Positions 1 to 11,301 of a stretch of DNA of 64,000 nucleotides are shown piece after piece. A model generated the notes under the pieces. That model saw only the letters and a list, made by a program, of their open reading frames with translations. It made no database searches and was not told the DNA's origin. The stretch is from Cryptomeria japonica (lineage: Eukaryota; Streptophyta; Pinopsida; Cupressales; Cupressaceae): assembly GCF_030272615.1 (NCBI RefSeq), contig NC_081412.1:696826083-696890082 (forward strand), read 5' to 3'. The stretch's first letter is position 1, and each line of letters begins with the position of its first letter. A program made the position numbers and the translations under genes.

Positions 1-2002
1 ACACATTTTCACACATAACTCAGCAAATGTATACTATCTATAATTCATAAGATGACATACTTTAGTACTTATAAAATAGTCGTATCGTTTAGAAGGTATC
101 ATGGTTTTAGAGTGAAAATTTGTAGTAACTAGAGTATAAAATTCTATCAAGCCAAATAAAAGAGTCATTAAAATAGGCTCACAAAATTGATCATGTGTTT
201 CTCTATATGATTGTCATTGAAATGTGGTTTTATATTGCAGAGTCAATATGCCAAACAATGGTATGCTTGGGATGGACACACTAACTAAATTTGTTTGGCT
301 AGATGTACTAAAATATATGAGATCTTGTTCCTTGTGGATAGGGAGAGTAAAACTAGAGGTAACTTGTCACTCTTGGTAAGTAGAGACTGGAGATAATAAT
401 TAGGATTTGAATCAAGGACCATTTTAATTACTTGCATCCCTTTAGTATATTATACAAATTCAGATATGTCTTCCAATATAGCAACTTGATGAAGATCTTT
501 TATCAGCACCTTTCAAGATGAAAACAAAAAATTTTGAGATTCCTCTAGAGATAGTAAATGTGAAGGCATTCCACACTTAAATTCCTCTTGTCTTACCTCC
601 AAGTTTTTCTTATGTTTTAATTGTGTGGTCGTCAAGTATAAATTGCAAGTTTGTTTCCAAGTGTCATTTCAAGTCTAGTTTGTCCAAAAGTTTCCTATTT
701 TATAGGTGTGAAGTCATGATTGTGTGTCTAATTTGGAATTTTTCTAAAAAATAATGATATTGAACAAAAGCATAACTAGATTGTACAAAAGTGTAGAAAA
801 ATAGTGCAAAAGCATCATTCAAGGTTACAAATGCGTAAAAGAATTGGACAAAGGAGCAATTCTAGGTTGCATATGTGCTCCTTCCCTTGAGACATTGAGC
901 TTAAAATGCAATTAACAACCCTCTTATATGTGCCATCAAATGTTAAAATTAAATTATCCATTGGAGAAGGAATTCACTTGACCCTATTCTCGCTTTTGGA
1001 CCACTAGTGCCTTATTCACCAAGCTCAAGAGATTCAATCAATTTCTGAGAATATCCATATTGCTATGGAGAGGGTCCCTACTTATCATAAGATTCACCAA
1101 GGCATTTGTCTTAGCTAGAGATGTATTGATTATTCTATAGACATTATCTATTGGTTTCATGCTAATTTGGATTTTCTTTTAATTTTTTCTAGCCAAAACG
1201 ATCCACAATCATTAGTAGAAATATTATAGGGTTAGCTTAAAGTGGAAGTGGTGTTGCAATGTAGAAAACATCTCAAGTCATCTTAATGGCAATTATAGAC
1301 AAGAGTTATGGCCTTGACAAATGGGGGTGTCAAATAAATAATTTTCCAACAAAAATTTTCAGTTTTCCATTAGGTTTATCCTTATTTGAATGCTCATTTC
1401 AACTTCCAAGGACACTAGTTATTACTAGGTGTGATGATTCTTTGGTTCCACCAAGATCCCCAATATACTACTTTTAGTAAGTTTTTCTTGTTTTGAAAGC
1501 TATATAGTGGCTGAATTTGAATCATGTAACAAGAATAGAAGGCATTCATCTCTACTACAAAGTTTACCCATTTTGTAAACACACTCAATTAAAATAAAGA
1601 TCATTTTGTTTAACTATATTGTAGTTATCAATTTTGTGTTTTATTTTGTTCAATTTTTACTTTTGGTACAATAAATCTCTCAACTAGTGTATTGTTCCCC
1701 AAATTACTAGCCTAATTTAGATAAGTGCTATCATAACCTAGTTTCTCTTGCATGTACCATCAAATGTAGTAAGATATTGGATATTTGAAATAAAGATGAA
1801 ATTCAATGATATTGAAGAACTAGCTACTAACTCATCAAATTCCTTCAAGTTGTTGATCTAGGTGGCATGAGGAAAACAAAGATCAAGGATGATGAACCGA
1901 TTTGTGCTAATGATCCGAAGTAACCAAAATAAGTAGTGGGTCCCATTGGAAAGGTCATTTGGCAATTGGACTCCCTTCAGAGCCTAGGTAAGTTGTGACA
2001 TC
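1..2002. other. Decayed intergenic DNA, no gene seen
   Basis: AT-rich sequence with stops in every frame. The only open frames are short, under about 65 codons, and resemble no family I recognise. No LTR ends, tRNA-like folds or tandem arrays stand out. Several stretches have the look of very old retrotransposon sequence, but I cannot assign them to a class. Confidence 0.5.
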
Positions 2003-2172
2003 CCTAAGTTTGACAAGAATATTGATGTAGATGTTGTTGATGATTATATTTCTAAATTGGAGATATATTTCTTTGTAATTTATTAGATTAGAGAAAATTA
2101 TGTTTGCCCTACTTAAATTACAATTCTAGTTCAACAATGATGGATTGCTAGCTTGCTAGCCAAGGAGGAGTT
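2003..2172 (+). pseudogene. Trace of a Ty3/gypsy-type gag
   Basis: One frame reads PKFDKNIDVDVVDDYI, then KLEIYF, and after two stops VQQ followed by a stop where Trp is expected and WIASLLAKEE. This order (a PKFDG-like start, an Asp/Val-rich helix, then QQWW and AKEE) is what I would expect in the retrotransposon gag family of Ty3/gypsy elements. About 57 codons remain, with at least three stops, and no zinc knuckle or pol follows. It is an old fragment with no intact element around it. The assignment rests on pattern resemblance only. Confidence 0.45.
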
Positions 2173-2458
2173 GAAGGAAATCCACTTGATTTAGTTATGG
2201 AGGTGAATTTCAGTTTGGGATAATTATTAGACCTGAAGAAGAATGGAAATTTGCAATAGGTACATGTGCTCAAACACCAACAATAACTACACAATAGAAG
2301 TAGATGGAGCATATGCTCTCAAGGTACAAAGGCGTGTTGATTTTGTTGATGGGTACACCTTTGCATTGTTAGGTAAAGCTTTCGATTGATAATGTCCTTG
2401 GCACACCACTACTAAATTGGCCACCATATAAATGACCATTTTTGGACAATGATGATTT

Positions 2459-2900
2459 CTAACATAGTGTGTAGGCACCTAAAATATGACAGAGATTTAT
2501 GCTATTGTTTAGGTCTACATACAACGAAAGGACTACATATTGGAAGGAGACAATCATCCATACTTATCACAAGCTTCTGAAGCTCATGTAGACTCAAGGT
2601 GAGTTGCAAAATTACCATCAAAGATTCTCCATGTACCTACAATGGTGAGCCATTTCTAACATAGTGTCACTTGAGACTTTTTCTATTTACCATAACAAGA
2701 TCCTTTATAACATAGTGGGTAAGTACCTAAAATATAAAAAATAGATATATGCTATCATTTAAGTTTGCATGCAATGGAAGGATTACATTTTGGGTAAGGA
2801 CATAGTCATGCATACTTATTACAAGCCTCCGTAGTTCATGTAGACTTGAGGTGAGTTTTAAAATTACCATCATCAAAGGTGCTCCATGTACCTACAACAT
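2459..2900. repeat. Imperfect tandem duplication, about 247-bp period
   Basis: Two diverged copies lie head to tail. The first begins near 2460 with TAACATAGTGTGTAGGCACC and the second near 2707 with TAACATAGTGGGTAAGTACC. Both continue through similar blocks ending in CATGTACCTACAA. Indels and substitutions show the duplication is old. No coding potential is seen. Confidence 0.7.
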
Positions 2901-4499
2901 TTTTTTTCAATTGAACATTTGACACAAGAACATGAGTATTGATAAGGTTGTTGACTTCTTGACTTATCTTTCATATGCATCTTTGATAATAACACTTGGT
3001 TCTTGCAAGCATGAAACATTAGAATGACCTTAACTTAACATTAGAGATCTTGAATTCTTTGACATATACAAAAAATTCACAATTAGGTGGTAGGTTCTTG
3101 ATTTTCACATAGAAAATGAGCTCCTATGCTACATGAGACATATTTGTATTCCCACTAAGGAACCAACAAAGATGATTTGGGACTTTCACTATAGTTGAGT
3201 GAAAAGATAGTGCTACTACTAATTTTACAAAATTATTCCTATTGTCTGCAATAGGGTCATAGAAGTGTAGTTTCAAGTGACATATGCAAAACAAGAAATT
3301 GTAGATAAAGAGAAAAAAAAATGAATAGGGCTAACCTCCTCCTCTTAGTTATAATTTTTTTTTTTTTGAGCTATTGTCTTGTATGGACTTTGGGATGTGA
3401 CTCTTTCCACATACCTTTCTTTTTGTGAATATGCATAACACTATTTTGGAAATTGTAATATAGATCCTCATCCATTAAAAAATAATTATAATGATAAAAT
3501 TTATAATGGTAAAATTCATAGACCTTGTGTAGGGTCCTCCAAGCCTAGAGTAAGGAATTTGAAGCCTAGATACATTGATTTGGCCTTGTGGCTATCAACG
3601 AGTGTTAACCCAATAGTAGAAGTCTTCAGACTGGCAATTTTGGAAGTGTGGCATTGTTGAGAGCCAACACTTAGGTGTGAACCCTGTCTTCACAAATTAT
3701 GATAAGTTTCCATGATACTTGACCCTATCCTCATGGTGTTGGCTCAATTCATATTAGTTTTCCCAAGCCTAGAAGCCAAGTAATGTATCCAAGGGTGTCT
3801 AGAAGAATGGAGTGTATGATAATTGACTTTGTATGTTGAAATCATTATACATGCCTCTCCATTGAGGGTATTGAGGAATATTGGGAATAGTGTGTTTTGG
3901 TGAAGAAACATGATGTGAGAGGTTTGATGTAGAGGCAAGGGTAGAACTCAGTATTTCATATTAGGACAACAACCACATTGATTAGGCAAGTCAAATAAGG
4001 TCTCTCCAATGTTTAGGATACACAAGGGCAACTTTAGTCATGTAAGTATGAATGAGGATGAGAATGAATAGTTACTTTTCTTTTAGACTAACTTGGGTCT
4101 ATGACTCTCAATGGTGTTCATCTCAAAAGTATATGTAATATCATTCACTTGCACCCAAGGCGTGACTGAGAATTTTGTCTTACTTGTCATTGATTTGGAC
4201 AGTATTGAGAGGATCCTATAAGGATGACTATCACCATACTCTTGATGACTTCACAACATTGATAATGAATTCACATTAGACACTCATGGATTACCCCAAT
4301 TAGACATTAGTCAACTTAAGATATGATACAAGGATTGCATACCATAAAGCCATTAGATATGTTTTGAGATGAAAAAGAAGAGTTAAATGGTTTTGGTTCA
4401 ATTTGCATTATTTCTATGTTCAAGTAATTTAATTTGGTATATTATACTGAAATGTCATTTCATAACTAACATTTAAACTTCTATATAACTAGTTCTATA
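2901..4499. other. Intergenic DNA without recognisable features
   Basis: AT-rich sequence with homopolymer T runs near 3355 and short A/T-rich patches near 3480-3520. No reading frame is longer than about 64 codons, and I see no LTR boundary, tRNA-like fold or clear terminal inverted repeat. The outer end of the CACTA element should lie in or just before this stretch, but I could not find a convincing CACTA terminus. Confidence 0.4.
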
Positions 4500-4529
4500 G
4501 CTCGATTTTTTTGCCTGTGAAGAAAGACC

Positions 4530-5208
4530 ATGTTAGATAATATCAACGAACAACAAAATAAGGAGACAATTGCTAGATTGAGGTCTAACTTGACAAGAAA
4601 ATGTAATGGAAAATGCTATTGTCCCTTGAAAAATTTGTTAGGGGTTAAAGAATAGAAGACTTCTAATCAAAACAACTAAGAAATATTGTAGGCTCCATGG
4701 TCACATTGAAGGGGGACATGATTATCATCCATTGGTAAGTTTTTCATTATATTGTTTTAACAATTTATATACATAAAAAATCACTTGATGATGAGATCAT
4801 GATCATGGTTTATTTATGTTAATCATTTTTATATAGGTTGAGCACCCTAGAGCACATGATATGGATCAACACAACCCGAAGAATATGGTTTTCGAAGTGA
4901 AGGAACATGGAGGTGTGAATATCGAAGCTGAAGATAATGATCCCATGGAAGATGACGATCATGAGCCACAAAACACAATTGAAGATGATGGTATAAATAC
5001 ATTGATCCATGACACATTTAGTATTGGCGCAACTGATCATGATGATGAAGATGACCTTGATGTTGTTCATGATTTACCTCTACTTGAGAAGGCATATGAG
5101 GCCCTTTACGAAGGCTCCTAGACAACTCTTCTCTTCGTTGTATTGTTGTTGGTAAACTTGAAGGTTATGAATGGTTTATCTAACATAACAATCTCACGTA
5201 TGTTAAGG
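4530..5208 (+). pseudogene. tnp2 transposase N-terminal exons (transposase-associated domain and acidic region)
   Basis: A Met at 4530 opens a frame with the Cys-rich patch CNGKCYCPLKNLLG. After stops it continues with RLHGHIEGGHDYHPL, matching the HGH...YxxW-type end of the transposase-associated domain of plant CACTA elements. A GTAAGT donor near 4735 and an acceptor before 4838 bound an intron. The next exon is open for 86 codons from 4861 and is rich in Asp and Glu (MEDDDHEPQNTIEDDG). It ends in a stop inside what looks like continuing homology. I infer that this region precedes the catalytic core. Several premature stops make it a pseudogene. Confidence 0.65.
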
Positions 5209-5818
5209 TATGTCATATGTGTCATTATAGCTAAGAAATGGTGAATCATGTACCATTAATATAATTTATATTAACAAATTATATTTTTTTGTTGTAGATT
5301 GATAGGTGAGTTTTTGTTACCACCATCAAATATTCCACCTCGCTCATACTGAGAATTATCTGAAATTATGAAAGATATTGGAATGGAGTATCAAGCAATA
5401 GATGCTTGTCCCAATGATCATATTATATATCACAAACAACATGAATTTCGAACTAAATTTCCTGAATGTCATATTAGTAGATATCAAATAGATCAAATAA
5501 CAAAAAAGGTGCCTCGCAAGGTTCTTTGTTATATTCCCATTATTCCACATCTGCAACGATTATTCAAGTGCACTAGCTTGGCATAGTTTATGGATTACCA
5601 TGCATGCAATAGAAGTTAAGATGACATTTTTTGAATGCATGTGGATGATTCAACATTTATGGACATAGAGGAAAAGTGGCCACACTTTCAAGAAGAACCT
5701 CATAATCTCAGGCTTTCATTAGCAACAGACGGTGTCAATCTATTTGGAGAGCTGAGATCTGTTTACTCGGTGTGACCTATTTTTGTTATCAACAATAACA
5801 TTCCTCCATGGATGTCAA

Positions 5819-5953
5819 TGTTAGTATGTTTTCCGTTGCACCAAAATCTCAAGCTATCAATGAACGTCACAAACACTAGACTTACCCAGATCCATAGGAG
5901 GCGGTTAAGCCATGTTGCGAACCCTGAAGGAGGTGCTGACCACCAAGTCAACA
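5819..5953 (-). repeat. TRIM 3' LTR (minus-strand orientation)
   Basis: This 135-bp terminal repeat begins TGTTAGTATG and ends AAGTCAACA on the plus strand. On the minus strand it therefore runs from TGTTGACTTGG to ACATACTAACA. It is nearly identical in length and sequence to the copy at 6048-6182. Confidence 0.88.
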
Positions 5954-6032
5954 ATCTCCCCCTCAACACCGACTGAGGGTTCCACATCGATGGAATGAAG
6001 GAGATCACTTGGGATTCAAACCCGTGACCCAA

Positions 6033-6047
6033 GGCTCTGATACCAAT
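6033..6047 (-). promoter_or_regulatory. TRIM primer binding site
   Basis: The minus strand reads ATTGGTATCAGAGCC directly after the LTR end ACA. This is the usual plant retrotransposon primer site complementary to the 3' end of initiator methionine tRNA. Confidence 0.85.
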
Positions 6048-6182
6048 TGTTGGTATGTTTTTCCTTGCACCAAAAGCTTGAGTTGTCAATGAACGTTACA
6101 AACACTAGACTTACCCAGATCCATGGGAGGTGGTTAAGCCATGTCACGAACCCCGAAGGAGGTGCTGACCACCAAGTCAATA
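6048..6182 (-). repeat. TRIM 5' LTR (minus-strand orientation)
   Basis: This 135-bp terminal repeat begins TGTTGGTATG on the plus strand and ends AAGTCAATA, where CA has decayed to TA. The primer binding site abuts its inner edge at 6033-6047. Confidence 0.88.
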
Positions 6183-7303
6183 ATCAATAAAGAGGGAGCA
6201 CATAATATTGGCAATGATTGTTCCAGGTATTTTATCATTTAATAGTTGTGTACATTTAATTATAAATATTGCTGTAAAATGGTCATAATAATTATGTAAT
6301 GTTTTTGTTCATTCGATTAGGTAAGTACCAAGTTAAAGATATGAATGTATATATTGAGCCTCTTATCAAGGAGTTACTGGAGTTATGGAATGGTGTCACT
6401 ATGTATGACGTCTCTAGACCAATAGAACAAGGACAATTTCAATTCCATGTGATGCTTGTATGGACAATACACGATGCCCCAGGGCTAACACATTTTTGTG
6501 GTATGTTATAGTGTTCAAGTTGCACATGATAATTATAATTAAAAAAATTAACATATTTAATCCAATTATACATTATCTTGTAGGTCTTCACACAAAGGAA
6601 AAATTTGCATGTCCTGTTTGTGGTCCAAAGATGAAATCTCATCATTCAAAAAGTTTAGGAAAGCAGGTGTTTGATGGGTATAGGCACTTTCTCCACAAAA
6701 ATCATATCAAAATACTGAAAAACATCTTTTCAATGGGAAAGAAGAGAATACATCAAAGCCATGAAGAATGACACCTTACCTGTGGAAGTTTGAATATAAT
6801 AGATTTAATTGTCAAGGTAATGCCATTCCATCTAATGGTTTAAGACATAAAACATCTTTTCTATCATGTTTTGTTTACTGATGATGTGATTGATGATCGT
6901 GAAGGTCATCAAGGCATTAATGACCACCTTCCTAAGGGACTAAAAAGTTATCCCCGATAATTTAGTAGGTTTCCCTACTATGAGTTTTTACAAATTATGC
7001 ATTTGTTTGATACTATGCATATTGGAAAGAATATAATAGAGACATTAAGGAAAATATTGGATGGAAGGAGTGACAAAGAAAAAACTGTAAAAATTTATTG
7101 TGACATTCATAAATCCAATCATGCAATGAAAAATGTCATTCAATCAAATAGCCATGGAGACCAGATTAATATAAGTGACCTTCCTTGGTTATTAATGGAC
7201 CAAAAAGGCAATGCTATAAAAAAAGTCATACGAAAAATTCAATTTTCCATAGGATTTGTTGTGAACATAAACAATCTCATATCAAAGAAAAGTGAATTTG
7301 GGC

Positions 7304-10300
7304 TGTTGGGAGTATTTAAAATTGAGTCAAAGTTTGTAGGCCTATTTCAAATTTTTGCTCTGTATGTCAGAAAGGCACCCAAATAAGTCAGTTTGAATGG
7401 CCTAGTTAGCAAGGGGGTAAAATGGAGCCGGTTGATTTTCAGAGGGTAAGGCTCGGGATTCATGTCCCACACCTTTCATTTGGCCTATTTAGTGTGTTGC
7501 AACTTCAGTTTGGAGAAGTTTATCAAGTACCCGTTTTGAGGGGTGAGCTGAAAGTGCATTCTAGGCACAAGTGCAAATTTTATTAAGTAGCCTACTTTGG
7601 GTGTTTATATCTTTTGCCATGTTTATTATCATGAATATTTTCAAAATGGATTGAATTTTATGCATAAATGTGAGTCAACATGCAAAATTTCAAGTCCTTA
7701 TGAATCCGTTTGCTTAGTTTTCAAAGCTCAATCCGTTTGTAGTTTGTGATGTTTGCACAAGTGTAAAAATGTCCCGGTGAGCGTCATGTCAGAATGTTTG
7801 TTCTAGGCTAATGTTGGTATAAATGGTGAGCTACATTTCAAATTTCAAGGCTCTACCAATCCGTTTGATCGGTTTTCAAAAGAGCTCATTTTGCCATCAA
7901 ATTCAGTTATCCGCACTTCCAGTGTTATATCAGTTAATATAGCCATTTTTGAGAGCGCGTCGTTTGCATCCTGTCAGTCTGGTGATCAAACTAAGAATTC
8001 AAAGATTTAATATGTACTTTAAGGTACCTATGTTCCGAATTTGAGGACCTACGAAGGTCGTTTGGTATTTTTAAGAAAGGCATCATGTGTTGCCAGAACA
8101 TTGACTTCATCAGGTCCGCAGTGTCGACAAAGCCTGTTGGGCATTTTTGAAAATTAATATCTCTTCACTCGGGACTCGTCTTGAGAAACCGTTTGGTAGA
8201 AGTCATCCTTGTATATCAGAGTATACGCTTGTCAGATGGCGAGCTCCAGAAAGGTGTTTTGACAGGTTTGAAAATTACGTCTTCGCGATTAAATGCGAAA
8301 ATTGTGGCGTAATTGCCTGAAGGTTGTAAAATGCGGATTAATGATCCAAAAATGATGCCGATCATTTCCAGAGGTATGTTTGAGGTCCGTGAAGCATTCC
8401 AGAGGTCAGTGGCATGAAAACGAAACTCTTTTTAGTCGGACCCACTTTGGGGCCTGACCTGGATCATGCCTGTGCCTTATTATTTTTATTGGCAACTTTG
8501 TTCACTGAGAGATTTTTAGAGTATCTAAATTTTGATTTTGATTTTGAAACATGTTATAAGAGTGATGATGATAAAATCCATCTCCTGTGCAGTCGAAATA
8601 CAAAGGCACATTTATTAAACCAAATTGCAAATTGGTAGTTAATAAATGAGGCATTATATGTTTTCAATGCAAATGTTGGTAGGTGTAATTCCAAATTTAC
8701 AAGGCAGCCAATAATCCTTTCTTTGCATGGCAAGTGAAAGAGTACAACTTCCAATCCAATGCAAATTAGTAAACATGCCAATGTCCTCCTGTGTGTGGTG
8801 TTGAAAGGAGGTTTTAAGCAAATTTCAAAGAAAATGTGGCAGCAAGTTCAATCGCCAGCCAATCCTTCCATGTATGAGCAGCAATTAAAATTTTCAAGCA
8901 AATGCAACAGGCAGCGTTGAAACCAAGTGGTTAAGCATTGGAGTTTGTAAACAGCAGCAGTAGCATTGGTCTTCAAGTGCAAACAGACAACAGCTCCAAC
9001 CAAACTATTCCCTTCCTCACATGGCATATGAAAAACTCCAATGCCAAATTCCCCCCTCTGCTGTGGAGTTTGGAGGCTATTTTAACTTTCAAGCAAACAC
9101 ATTTGGAAGTGTTGGAGAGGGAAGCTTTGAAGTTTATTAAAATGCAACACTTGAATGGCTTCCCTTCCTCCCACATACAATAGCCCCATGGTGAAATTCC
9201 AAGCAAAAGCCAAATTCTCCAACCTTCCCAGCATTCTCCTTGCTGTGTGTGATGGCTGGGAGTGCACTTTAAACTTTCAAACAAATGCAATTTGCAGCAG
9301 TACCCTCCTTTTGTGTGGCACATGTTATGGTGTTGTAAGTTTGAAAGATTTTCAAACATGTGCCAATCCTCTCTGTCGTGTGCTGTAGCTGGGAGAAAGT
9401 TTTGTTTTTTTTAAAAAATGTTTTAAAGCATAATGCAAACAAGGTAACAACAGTCTCCTCCCTCATGTGGACCATGAAATCATCCAAGTAAATAAAATGG
9501 AAGGGGGTATTAAAATCCCACACAAAATGAATGGGCAACGCCATTAAAAACTCAGAGAAAAGCTCCAAAATCGCAGCCCCAAGCATAATGCATTATCCCA
9601 CATTGGCTGGGAAGTGGACTTTTTTGATGTTTATAAACAAAAACGCACTATAGTAATATGTCTAAGCCATAAAGGCTTTTGACAAATGGTGCCTATGTGT
9701 GCCCAAAGTGGGCCCATGCATGAGCACGCTTCCCGAGGTGATGGAGGAGGTGACTGAGCAGCAACCAAGTGGACCCCATGCAGGCATGCTTCCCGAGGTA
9801 GATAGGCAAAATTTTGCAGAGGAAGGCCAGCTTAACGAGTGAGCAAGTTTGAGATGGATCAACGGTGTGCGCTATTTCACGAAAGGAAGATGCACGCGAG
9901 TTACACCTTGCAAAATAGCAAAAGTGAACAAGAGCCATCCACGTGTCATGATAGATGGTCATGTCAGTTCTGAAGATGACATGGCGATGAAGTGGCGGAT
10001 GAGCAAGTGAACATGTGGCGGTGATGAGGTGTCGTCCCAGGTGGCACCCAGTGGACCCCATCAGCCAATCAGAGGCCACCACGTGGCAAGGCGTCAGAGC
10101 ACAAATGGAGGCAAAAATCAAAATTAAAATGAATAAATGATAAAGTTCTGACTATATTAAAATTCGAAATATTTAAATGACTGAGCACAAATGGGAATTA
10201 ATTCGCCCAGGGTCTAAATTTGGGCCAAAATATAAAGTATTATATATCGCCGGAAAGCTCTCGGAGTGAGGAATCTGATTATGAGGTTAATTTTGACAAA

Positions 10301-11300
10301 CGTGGGATATTTTGGAGGCAGTTTCCATGGAAACAAAATTTAGTTAGAGAGGAGACACTTGGCAATTCAGTTGCAGATTTGATTTGGTTCCCTCTCCCTT
10401 TTTATTCCCAATTCTTCTCAGTTGTAAGGGTTCCAGAAATTTGGAAAAATGCTCCAGATTTGATGGCTTCCATTTTCTGAAGATCTTGACCCAAGTTTGT
10501 AAATGCTTCTGTTTGGTTTCAGGGTATAGAGATTACAGTGCAGAGTTGTAAATATGGTTTTAATTGCAGGTCTTACTTGTGTCAGGCATGAGTAATTTCC
10601 CACAAGATTGTCTCTGTGATATGTTTTTTTCATTATTATGAATTCAATCCTCAAGGAGGATGAAATTTGTCATCTCAAGGAGATTGTATGATTGTTTGTA
10701 GGCATTCTTCAATGAAGAGTTTAAATTCTATAGTCAGTCATAAATAATGAAATATGTATCCAGATCTGATGAATTTGTGAATGAATCAAATAGTACATTA
10801 ATATAAGGTATTGATGCATGAATATCTTGTTTAAGGAAAACAAACTTGCATCTATGATTCATATTTGTAGTTCTGTGAGTGACTTTGCTGCCCAATGAAC
10901 AAGGCACTAGTCTTTGACAGATTTGGGAATGGTCTCAGATATACATTTTAAAAGACAAATCTATTTCCCTTTATATTTAGGGGTTAATGTTCTATCCTTC
11001 CAAAGCTCTATTTCACCTATTATTTGTATAAGATCCAACCCATCTGTACATGTTACCTAATTTGGTGAGCTTGTGGAATGGTTTGTCTGCTCATTGTTGA
11101 TGCAGTCTTATGTTTGTGATTATTGTATTCAATGCATCAAAAGGGTGTCCCCCCCTAAGTCTAGCAGAACCTGAAGTGCAGGAGGATCATTAGGATCCTA
11201 TGTTATGTTGTCCCAGCCCTAAAGTGTTTCATTGATTGAGATTGGCTATCTCATAGATAGATTTACAGGTGTCTTGGGTTATCACTTTTGGTGAACAACA
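7304..11300 (+). mobile_element. 4-kb non-coding LTR-like insertion splitting the transposase
   Basis: The transposase frame stops matching after KKSEFG at about 7303 and resumes with MKTYDWHTF at about 11306, so about 4.0 kb was inserted in a conserved exon. The block begins TGTTGGGAG and ends GAACAACA, a TG...CA-type terminus with a short inverted TGTTG/CAACA. A TATA-like ATATAAAGTATTATATA lies at 10231-10247 in its 3' half. I see no gag, pol or zinc knuckle, so it may be a very long solo LTR or a large non-autonomous element (LARD). No clean target duplication is visible (TGGGC left, CAAGG right), so the exact ends and the class remain uncertain. Strand is inferred from the TATA-like box only. 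Confidence 0.55.
7399..7475 (+). other. tRNA-like stretch inside the 4-kb insertion
   Basis: TGGCCTAGTTAGCAAGG resembles a Pol III A box, and GGCTCGGGATTCATGTCCC, about 35 bases later, resembles a B box with its stem. It cannot be folded confidently into a full cloverleaf and lacks a clear anticodon arm. It might be a decayed tRNA-derived (SINE-like) head. Low confidence. Confidence 0.25.
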
Positions 11301-11301
11301 C

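Larger units (their letters stand above)
5819..6182 (-). mobile_element. 364-bp TRIM (miniature LTR retrotransposon)
   Basis: Two 135-bp direct repeats (5819-5953 and 6048-6182) flank only 94 bp. Read on the minus strand, the first LTR is followed immediately by ATTGGTATCAGAGCC, the initiator-tRNA-Met-type primer binding site. A purine tract, GTTGAGGGGGAGA, precedes the second LTR. Flanks are GTCAA on the left and ATCAA on the right, a 5-bp target duplication with one change. Removing the element restores the transposase reading frame across MSIKREH. There is no coding capacity, so any movement would have needed proteins supplied in trans. The interior also holds GGGTTTGAATCCC, close to a tRNA B box. 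Confidence 0.9.
5297..7303 (+). pseudogene. tnp2 transposase core, first part, with a TRIM inserted
   Basis: After a GTAG-bounded intron the frame gives MKDIGMEYQAIDACPNDHII, VPRKVLCYIPIIPHLQRLF and SLATDGVNLFGELRSVYSV, in the order expected of the tnp2 transposase family (DACPNDC, LQRLF, DGVNPF). The TRIM at 5819-6182 splits the MSIKREH codons. Next come exons for GKYQVKDMNVYIEPLIKELL (6322), the zinc-binding KFACPVCGPKM (about 6600-6630) and MHLFDTMHIGKNIIETL (6997). The last exon is cut at 7303 by another insertion and resumes at about 11302. Stops in CHACNRS-STOP and elsewhere show decay. Exon edges are inferred from GT/AG positions. Confidence 0.75.

Noticed and set aside
5763-6089. 108-codon minus-strand frame
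   Set aside because: It crosses the TRIM LTRs and primer site. It is a by-product of the miniature element, not a gene.
8938-10121. Several short frames on both strands (up to 142 codons) in the 4-kb insertion
   Set aside because: No recognisable domain, overlapping on both strands, and none keeps a frame across the block. Treated as chance frames in non-coding DNA.
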